Origin: Ignavibacteria bacterium
GTDB taxonomy: Bacteria; Bacteroidota; Ignavibacteria; Ignavibacteriales; Ignavibacteriaceae
DNA: 11,852 bases
Reading direction: 5' to 3'
Assembly: GCA_029863735.1 (NCBI GenBank)
Contig: JAOTUT010000023.1
Coordinates: 1 to 11,852 of the forward strand
Made by a program: the position numbers and the translations under genes. Within the stretch, counting starts at the first letter, position 1, and every line of letters starts with the position of its first letter. The notes beneath the pieces are model-generated. The model saw only the letters and a program-made list of their open reading frames with translations, was not told the DNA's origin and made no database searches. Shown in pieces: positions 7,220 to 11,852 of the stretch.

Positions 7220-8688
7220 TAATTTTTCTTCTTTAGACTTTCTGCAAACTTTTTCTTTATCAAATTTATTTCATCACGATTTACAGCTACAAAATAAATG
7301 TAGAGAATGAATAATATTAATAATATCAACTTATACGGAAATAATAAGTTTCCTGTTGCAAGCAGATAGTAATATATAAGTCCAACTAGAATGATCGCAA
7401 TAAAAATATGACCGATTCTGTTCAACTCATATTTTACATTATAAAATTTTTGTGTGACAAAATAATAACCTGCTGCAATAACAATATAACTTGCAAGTGT
7501 CGCTAAAGCTGCTCCGATAATACCAAGAACCGGGATCAAAAGAAAATTCGCAGCCACATTAACTAAAGCACCAGCACCTGTTAATAAAGGAACATAATTA
7601 CTTTTTTCTTCTATGTAAATTCCTGCACTAAACACTGAATACATTCCGTTAATTAAGTAAGCAAGTAAAATAATCGGCACAATTTGTAGCCCTGCCCAAT
7701 ATTGAGGACCAAGAAGAGAGAAACCAGCAATTTTCAATTGTGCGATATCAGTTATGAATAGAGAAAGAACAACCAGGATTATGCTTCCCACCAAAGTAAA
7801 ATAAGTTAAAATTTTGGAAAACATTTCTTTTGCATTTGACTCTTTTGCATTTTGAAGGAAGAATGGCTGCCATGCAAATTGAAACATATTCACGAATAGC
7901 ATCATAAAAATGCCAAGCTTGTAGTTTGCTTTGTAAATTCCGACGGTTTTCAGATCAGTCAGTTTTTCGAGAATAGGAACATCTATAACCTGAACAAGCA
8001 TTACTGCAAATCCTGCAGGAAGAAAAGGTAATCCAAATTTCAGCAATCGTTTGAAGAGCACTGAATGAAACTTTAGTTTGAAATTTTTAACTATAGTAAT
8101 CGACACCAGCATCAATGAAACAGCAGACGCAACCAAGTTACTTATCAGAATTGCTTCTATCCCCCAATGATGAATTAAAATTAAATAAACATTGAGAATA
8201 ATATTTACAGAAATGTTGATAACTCTGAATAGCGAAAATATTTTTGCTTTGCGGTCAAGGCGTAATTTAAGAAAAGGAATAACTACATTCGCATCTAAAA
8301 ATAAAATTGCTGCAGCAAGATAAATCAGATTAGAGTAGTCAGAAGGAATTCCTAAAGAAATACTAATTGCTTCTTTATTGATTATGATCAGAAAGCTGAT
8401 GAGAAGAGAAGTAAGAAAAACAGCAATATATGGTGTCGAAAAATTATCTTTCTCATCACCAATGTCTTTAAAAGACGCAAACTTTAGGTAAGCAGAATCG
8501 AGACCATAAATAAACACGATATTCAGAATGGCCGTGTAGGCATAGATAAGTTGAATTATTCCATAGTCTGCCGGAAGAAAAATATTTGTGTAAAGAGGAA
8601 CGAGTATGAAATTTAAAAATCTTCCCACCATAGTGCTAATACCATATATGGCAGTATCTTTTGTTAGCTCCTTTAGCTTATCAAACAT
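7219..8688 (-). CDS. Polysaccharide/oligosaccharide flippase (Wzx-like, MATE/MVF superfamily)
   Basis: A 489-residue integral membrane protein made almost entirely of hydrophobic segments with short polar loops, probably 12-14 membrane helices. The N-terminal pattern (KDTAIYGISTMVGRFLNF, then LPADYGIIQL) is typical of polysaccharide-biosynthesis exporters, which flip undecaprenyl-linked sugar units across the inner membrane. The central part (LLKFGLPFLPAGFAVML, then VGIYKANYKLG) matches the second half of the same fold. It is probably not a drug-type MATE, because the family-typical N-terminus and the loops fit Wzx better. It begins 9 bases after the nadC stop and shares one base with dut. 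No polymerase or glycosyltransferase genes are beside it, apart from the PGT-like gene 2.3 kb upstream. Substrate unknown. Confidence 0.9.
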   Translation of the reverse strand: MFDKLKELTKDTAIYGISTMVGRFLNFILVPLYTNIFLPADYGIIQLIYAYTAILNIVFIYGLDSAYLKFASFKDIGDEKDNFSTPYIAVFLTSLLISFLIIINKEAISISLGIPSDYSNLIYLAAAILFLDANVVIPFLKLRLDRKAKIFSLFRVINISVNIILNVYLILIHHWGIEAILISNLVASAVSLMLVSITIVKNFKLKFHSVLFKRLLKFGLPFLPAGFAVMLVQVIDVPILEKLTDLKTVGIYKANYKLGIFMMLFVNMFQFAWQPFFLQNAKESNAKEMFSKILTYFTLVGSIILVVLSLFITDIAQLKIAGFSLLGPQYWAGLQIVPIILLAYLINGMYSVFSAGIYIEEKSNYVPLLTGAGALVNVAANFLLIPVLGIIGAALATLASYIVIAAGYYFVTQKFYNVKYELNRIGHIFIAIILVGLIYYYLLATGNLLFPYKLILLILFILYIYFVAVNRDEINLIKKKFAESLKKKN

Positions 8689-8697
8689 CAGGGTTGT

Positions 8698-9543
8698 TTA
8701 TCTTATTTGTTCAACTTCGAGTGAAATATCAAGAGCTTTTACACTATGAGTTAAAGCACCAACAGAAATAAAATCAACTCCCGTTTCAGCAACTTCTTTC
8801 ACATTATCTATATTTATATTGCCCGATGCTTCCACCAAACATTTTCCATCTACCAGATCAACAGCTTTCCTCATCAAATCACTGGTGAAGTTATCAAGCA
8901 TAATGATATTAACTTTACTGGAAATAGCTTCTTTTACTTCTTCGAGATTTTTAGTTTCGACTTCAATTTTGAGATTTGAATTTTTCTTCTGCTGAAAGTT
9001 TCTGCATGCCTCTACGGCACTGGTAATTGATCCAGCAATTTCTATATGATTGTCCTTTATCAAAAATAAATCAAAAAGACCTATGCGATGATTTGTTCCG
9101 CCTCCTAATCTTACAGCCTCTTTATCAAGTAGTCGAAGACCGGGAGCAGTTTTTCTTGTGTCAAGAATTTTTGCTTTTGTGTGCTTTATTTTTTCAACGA
9201 ATGTATTAGTAAGTGTCGCAATGCCACTCATTCGCTGCAGAAAATTTAATGCGGTTCTTTCTGCAGTCAGAATTGAAGATGCTTTGCCTTCAACTTCTGC
9301 AACAATATTTCCTATGCTGACCCGATTTGAATCTGGAATTAAAATTTTAAGCTCAATTGTATCGTCAATCATTTCAAAAACATTATTAGCGATATTAATT
9401 CCGGCAATTACACCATTTGCTTTAACCAGGAATTTTCCTTTTCCAAAAACACTATTTGGAATAGTAGCTTGAGTAGTAACATCACCAGACTGAATATCCT
9501 CATCAAGTGCCCTGCGAATAATTTCTTTGATGTATGTTTCCAA
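8698..9543 (-). CDS. nadC: Quinolinate phosphoribosyltransferase (nicotinate-nucleotide pyrophosphorylase)
   Basis: It converts quinolinate and PRPP into nicotinate mononucleotide, CO2 and pyrophosphate, in de novo NAD synthesis. At 281 residues it has the family's usual length. Diagnostic segments are ALDEDIQSGDVT (12-23), NFLQRMSGIAT (100-110), ILDTRKTAPGLR (126-137) with R130 and K131, GGGTNHRIGL (147-156), IKDNH (162-166), EVET (194-197), LDNF (216-219), EASGNI (238-243) and SVGALTHS (260-267). These supply the lysine, arginine, histidine and acidic residues of the quinolinate and PRPP sites. The start is TTG at 9543-9541, placed immediately after the TAG of the thioesterase gene with no gap. 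No ATG exists near the conserved N-terminus, so TTG is the likely start. GGGGAA lies only 3 bases upstream. nadA and nadB are not in the window. Confidence 0.97.
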   Translation of the reverse strand: METYIKEIIRRALDEDIQSGDVTTQATIPNSVFGKGKFLVKANGVIAGINIANNVFEMIDDTIELKILIPDSNRVSIGNIVAEVEGKASSILTAERTALNFLQRMSGIATLTNTFVEKIKHTKAKILDTRKTAPGLRLLDKEAVRLGGGTNHRIGLFDLFLIKDNHIEIAGSITSAVEACRNFQQKKNSNLKIEVETKNLEEVKEAISSKVNIIMLDNFTSDLMRKAVDLVDGKCLVEASGNINIDNVKEVAETGVDFISVGALTHSVKALDISLEVEQIR

Positions 9544-9957
9544 CTATTCCCCGAAATATTTTTTTAATGCGCTGGTGAAAAAATCAGGTGCACGTGTTAT
9601 TTTTTTTGTATCCGATTTTATGAAAGCAAGTTCAATATAACCTTCAGCAATTACAATGTTCCTTTCCATATTGCGAATTGTATGGTCAATGTGAACTTTA
9701 GCCTGGGGCATCTTTTCTACTCGTGTTTCAACCTCCAACAATTCATCATAAAAAGCAGGATTTTTAAATTGCAGCAATGCCTCATACACAGGCATCTGGT
9801 ATCCATTAGCTTCAATTGTGCGGTAAGTTAATCCTTGTTCTCTCATCATTTCAGTTCTGCCAACTTCAAAATATTCAAAATATTTTCCATTGTAAGCGTA
9901 CTGCATCTGATCGGTATCTGCGTAACGGACTCTCAGTGTGGTTTTATGTATCAGCAT
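9544..9957 (-). CDS. Acyl-CoA thioesterase, hotdog fold (4HBT/YbgC family)
   Basis: A 137-residue single hotdog domain. The N-terminal signature RYADTDQMQY (11-20) carries the expected catalytic aspartate (D16), and YFEYFEVGRTEMMRE (26-40) is the conserved helix of the 4-hydroxybenzoyl-CoA/YbgC-type thioesterases. It would hydrolyse acyl-CoA or acyl-ACP thioesters; the chain length cannot be read from the sequence. In the usual YbgC motif a glycine follows the DTDxM position, and here it is glutamine (Q19), so the pocket may differ. It is the first gene after the terminator behind accA and directly abuts nadC, so it probably heads the thioesterase-nadC-flippase-dut unit. ATG at 9957; no Shine-Dalgarno. 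Confidence 0.9.
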   Translation of the reverse strand: MLIHKTTLRVRYADTDQMQYAYNGKYFEYFEVGRTEMMREQGLTYRTIEANGYQMPVYEALLQFKNPAFYDELLEVETRVEKMPQAKVHIDHTIRNMERNIVIAEGYIELAFIKSDTKKITRAPDFFTSALKKYFGE

Positions 9958-9963
9958 TAAAAG

Positions 9964-9978
9964 AAATTTTCAAAATTT
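9964..9978. repeat. 15-bp palindrome upstream of the thioesterase gene
   Basis: AAATTTT and AAAATTT face each other across one base (9971), 6 bases upstream of the ATG at 9957. It is purely AT-rich and could be a chance match, or a regulator site in the leader or promoter. No clear -35/-10 pair was found between it and the accA terminator. Confidence 0.3.
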
Positions 9979-9991
9979 GTTGCCTTAAAAT

Positions 9992-10016
9992 AAAAAATCC
10001 CGAACACATCGGGATT
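9992..10016 (-). terminator. Rho-independent terminator of accA
   Basis: On the minus strand AATCCCGA (10016-10009), a 5-base loop (10008-10004) and TCGGGATT (10003-9996) form a perfect 8-bp stem with a GC-rich centre, followed by a T-rich run to 9992. It lies 37 bases after the accA stop and separates accA from the thioesterase gene. On the plus strand no T-run follows, so it serves the minus strand only. Confidence 0.85.
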
Positions 10017-10053
10017 GAAATATTACTAATGTTTCTCGATTGGGTAGAATAAA

Positions 10054-11004
10054 TTATTCGGTGTATGGACCCATGCTGCCAAATTTGTCAATTCTGTTTT
10101 GAACAAGTTTGTCTTTTTTAATTTTAACTAATTCAGCTAACTCCTCAAGCAATGCTGCTTTAAGATTATCTGCAGCCTTCTTGGGATTTTTATGTGCGCC
10201 ACCTAATGGTTCGGGAATTATCCTGTCAATAATTTTCTGTTCGAGGAGATCTGTTGCTGTAAGCTTGAGTGCTTCGGCAGCTTGTTCCTTATAATCCCAG
10301 CTCCTCCACAAAATACTTGAACAAGATTCAGGACTTATAACTGAATACCAGCAATTCTCAAACATTAAAATTCTATCACCAACACCAATCCCTAATGCGC
10401 CGCCGCTTGCACCTTCACCGATAATACAAACAATAATAGGTACGCGAAGTCTGCTCATCTCAAACAAGTTTCTGGCAATTGCTTCTGCCTGCCCTCTTTC
10501 CTCAGCTTCAAGCCCAGGATAAGCACCAGGGGTATCGAGCATAGTAATGACAGGCTTATCGAATTTTTCTGCAAGCTTCATCAAACGTAAAGCTTTTCTG
10601 TAACCTTCAGGATTTGCCATTCCAAAATTTCTGTAAACATTCGACTTTGTATCTCTTCCTTTTTGATGACCGATAATCATAACTTTATAATCATCCAGCT
10701 GAGCGAATCCTCCAACAATTGCTTTATCATCACGGTAATGCCTGTCGCCATGTAATTCAGTAAAATTTGTGGTCATAAGATCTATAAAATCAAGAGTATA
10801 CGGACGATCAGGATGTCGGGCTAATTGAACACGCTGCCAGCGCGAAAGGTCTTTGTAAAGTTCTTCCTTAAGTTGTGAAACTTTGGATTCAATTCGAGAA
10901 ATTTCTTTTTCAATTCCAAGTCTGTTTGAAGATTTTTTCATTTCCTCAAGCTTCTGCTCAAGTTCAAAGACAGGCTTTTCAAAATCTAAAATTGTTTTAC
11001 CCAT
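10054..11004 (-). CDS. accA: Acetyl-CoA carboxylase carboxyltransferase subunit alpha
   Basis: With AccD this subunit transfers the carboxyl group from carboxybiotin to acetyl-CoA, making malonyl-CoA, the committed step of fatty-acid synthesis. It has 316 residues (E. coli 319). An N-terminal charged coiled-coil-like region (about 12-52, from [10 protein letters not shown]) precedes the [12 protein letters not shown] segment (61-72) and the crotonase-like core. Conserved core segments include [20 protein letters not shown] and LDTPGAYPG. The oxyanion/CoA region is [15 protein letters not shown], followed by [14 protein letters not shown]. The C-terminus is complete. ATG at 11004; GGAG lies 15 bases upstream, which is too far for a normal Shine-Dalgarno. 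The gene starts 8 bases after the PGT-like gene and ends at a good terminator, so those two genes are probably one transcript. accB, accC and accD are not in the window. Confidence 0.98.
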   Translation of the reverse strand: MGKTILDFEKPVFELEQKLEEMKKSSNRLGIEKEISRIESKVSQLKEELYKDLSRWQRVQLARHPDRPYTLDFIDLMTTNFTELHGDRHYRDDKAIVGGFAQLDDYKVMIIGHQKGRDTKSNVYRNFGMANPEGYRKALRLMKLAEKFDKPVITMLDTPGAYPGLEAEERGQAEAIARNLFEMSRLRVPIIVCIIGEGASGGALGIGVGDRILMFENCWYSVISPESCSSILWRSWDYKEQAAEALKLTATDLLEQKIIDRIIPEPLGGAHKNPKKAADNLKAALLEELAELVKIKKDKLVQNRIDKFGSMGPYTE

Positions 11005-11012
11005 AATTAATT

Positions 11013-11852
11013 CTATTTACTCCACATTTTGTTCAGAGTTTTACCTAGTATTTCCAGATCCAACCAGATATTCTGGTTTTTCACATAGTAGAAATCAAGT
11101 TTTTGAGAATCTGTAAATGTTCCCTCATCAATATACCACAACCCGGTCAGTCCGGTTTTCCCAAGTACTTCATTCTCGAATTTAAGTGGTTTCTTTGGAC
11201 CAACAAAGCTATTTTTCTTAGTAATTACAGTTGGAACCGATAAAACAAGTTTCCTGAAATCTGTTTCTTTACCCGATAGCTTCGTTATTAAATATATAAA
11301 AGGATAAAAGGAAAACAAAACTGAGAAAGCCAGTCCATAATCGAATATTATTTTAATCGTTTGAACTGTTGGATTAGAAATGTTATAATTAATTTCAACC
11401 AATGGAATATCATCAAGCATCGACACAGAACTCTTTCCAACGACAAAGTTCATATCCGAGCCAACGATCTTGAAATCAACGTTGATATTTTTACTTGCAG
11501 AGACTATGGACATCATATCCGCATATGATAATTCTTCTGACGAAAAAATTACTTCATTAATCTTCTTTTCCGAAAATACATTTTTAATGTTGCCAATACT
11601 GCCTACCACTTTAAAACCATTTACTTGATTTCCAATTTCCGAATGAGTTTTGCCTATCAATCCGATGAAGCTATGTAAATCAGCTTTTTGCAATTTAATT
11701 TTTTCAGCAATCTGAACTGCTTCATCATCCGTTCCCACAATCACAGTTCGTCGGTTTAATGCTCCGTCAAGTTTAATTCCAACTTTGAAAATTAATTTCA
11801 GGAATATTCGAAATAAAGTTGTAAGAATCAGAAAGAGAATAAATGCGATTAA
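11013..11852 (-). CDS. Polyprenyl glycosylphosphotransferase-like protein, core-deleted; 5' end outside window
   Basis: The frame is open to the window edge, giving 279 visible residues, so the true start lies upstream; a GTG at 11744 is internal. Order of parts: the end of a membrane helix (about 1-20), a Rossmann-like domain opening with [13 protein letters not shown] (34-46) and running to about 160, another membrane helix (about 171-191), then a short tail. This is the WbaP/WcaJ plan, whose members move a sugar-phosphate onto undecaprenyl phosphate to start envelope glycans. Family tail signatures remain: SFVGPKKP (215-222), GLTGLW (234-239) and [10 protein letters not shown] (263-272). 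The usual section between the second helix and SFVGP, with QERVG, KFRSM and the Asp-Glu pair of DELPQ, is missing or unrecognisable, about 70-80 residues. Catalysis is therefore doubtful. The frame is unbroken, so this is not a simple frameshift. accA begins 8 bases downstream. Confidence 0.85.
   Translation of the reverse strand, partial: LIAFILFLILTTLFRIFLKLIFKVGIKLDGALNRRTVIVGTDDEAVQIAEKIKLQKADLHSFIGLIGKTHSEIGNQVNGFKVVGSIGNIKNVFSEKKINEVIFSSEELSYADMMSIVSASKNINVDFKIVGSDMNFVVGKSSVSMLDDIPLVEINYNISNPTVQTIKIIFDYGLAFSVLFSFYPFIYLITKLSGKETDFRKLVLSVPTVITKKNSFVGPKKPLKFENEVLGKTGLTGLWYIDEGTFTDSQKLDFYYVKNQNIWLDLEILGKTLNKMWSK

Noticed and set aside
9158..9472. 104-codon plus-strand open frame inside nadC
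   Set aside because: It lies wholly antisense to a well-conserved nadC and its translation resembles no family; it is a shadow frame. The same applies to the other plus-strand frames, such as 4087-4341 in dnaE.
11013..11744. Treating the GTG at 11744 as the start of the PGT-like gene
   Set aside because: The frame continues upstream with a membrane helix and the RRT lead into the Rossmann strand, so the GTG codes an internal valine and the gene is cut by the window edge.
1..11852. CRISPR array, tRNA/rRNA, IS element or phage genes
   Set aside because: No regularly spaced repeats, no cloverleaf-like segment, and no transposase, integrase or phage-type protein seen. Nearly all of the window is conserved core genes.

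Overview
The window is a compact, AT-rich bacterial chromosome segment. All eleven recognisable genes lie on the minus strand, so transcription runs from high to low coordinates. Protein style (for example the long-form SerA and the hotdog thioesterase motif), AT-richness, mostly absent Shine-Dalgarno sequences and the close dnaE/trxA pairing suggest a member of the Bacteroidota/Chlorobiota/Ignavibacteria group, perhaps Ignavibacteria-like. That placement is inference; there is no rRNA or other decisive marker here.

In transcription order the layout is as follows. (1) 11852-11013: the 3' part of a membrane-anchored polyprenyl glycosylphosphotransferase-like protein whose C-terminal catalytic domain lacks its central section. 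(2) 11004-10054: accA, 8 bases downstream, ending at a clear intrinsic terminator (about 10016-9992). (3) 9957-7219-6764: a tightly packed set of acyl-CoA thioesterase, nadC (TTG start directly after the preceding stop), a polysaccharide flippase and dut (GTG start overlapping the flippase stop by one base). (4) 6662-3204: dnaE, with a complete PHP metal site. (5) 3105-314: an enoyl-ACP-reductase-like SDR, trxA and serA, closely spaced and probably co-transcribed, with a candidate promoter in the 98-base gap after dnaE. (6) 313-80: a 234-base spacer with sigma70-like promoter elements, leading to (7) 79-1, the signal-peptide start of a secreted protein that runs off the window.

The genes are mainly core metabolism: DNA replication and dNTP hygiene (dnaE, dut), fatty-acid synthesis (accA, the reductase, possibly the thioesterase), NAD synthesis (nadC), serine synthesis (serA) and redox (trxA). 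The PGT-like protein and flippase add an envelope-polysaccharide theme.

I found no mobile element, CRISPR array, RNA gene or obvious new multi-gene system. The observations most worth following up are the PGT-like protein without its catalytic core, the predicted proofreading PHP domain in DnaE, a 25-bp perfect palindrome spanning the dnaE stop codon, and the promoter-dense spacer before the secreted protein.
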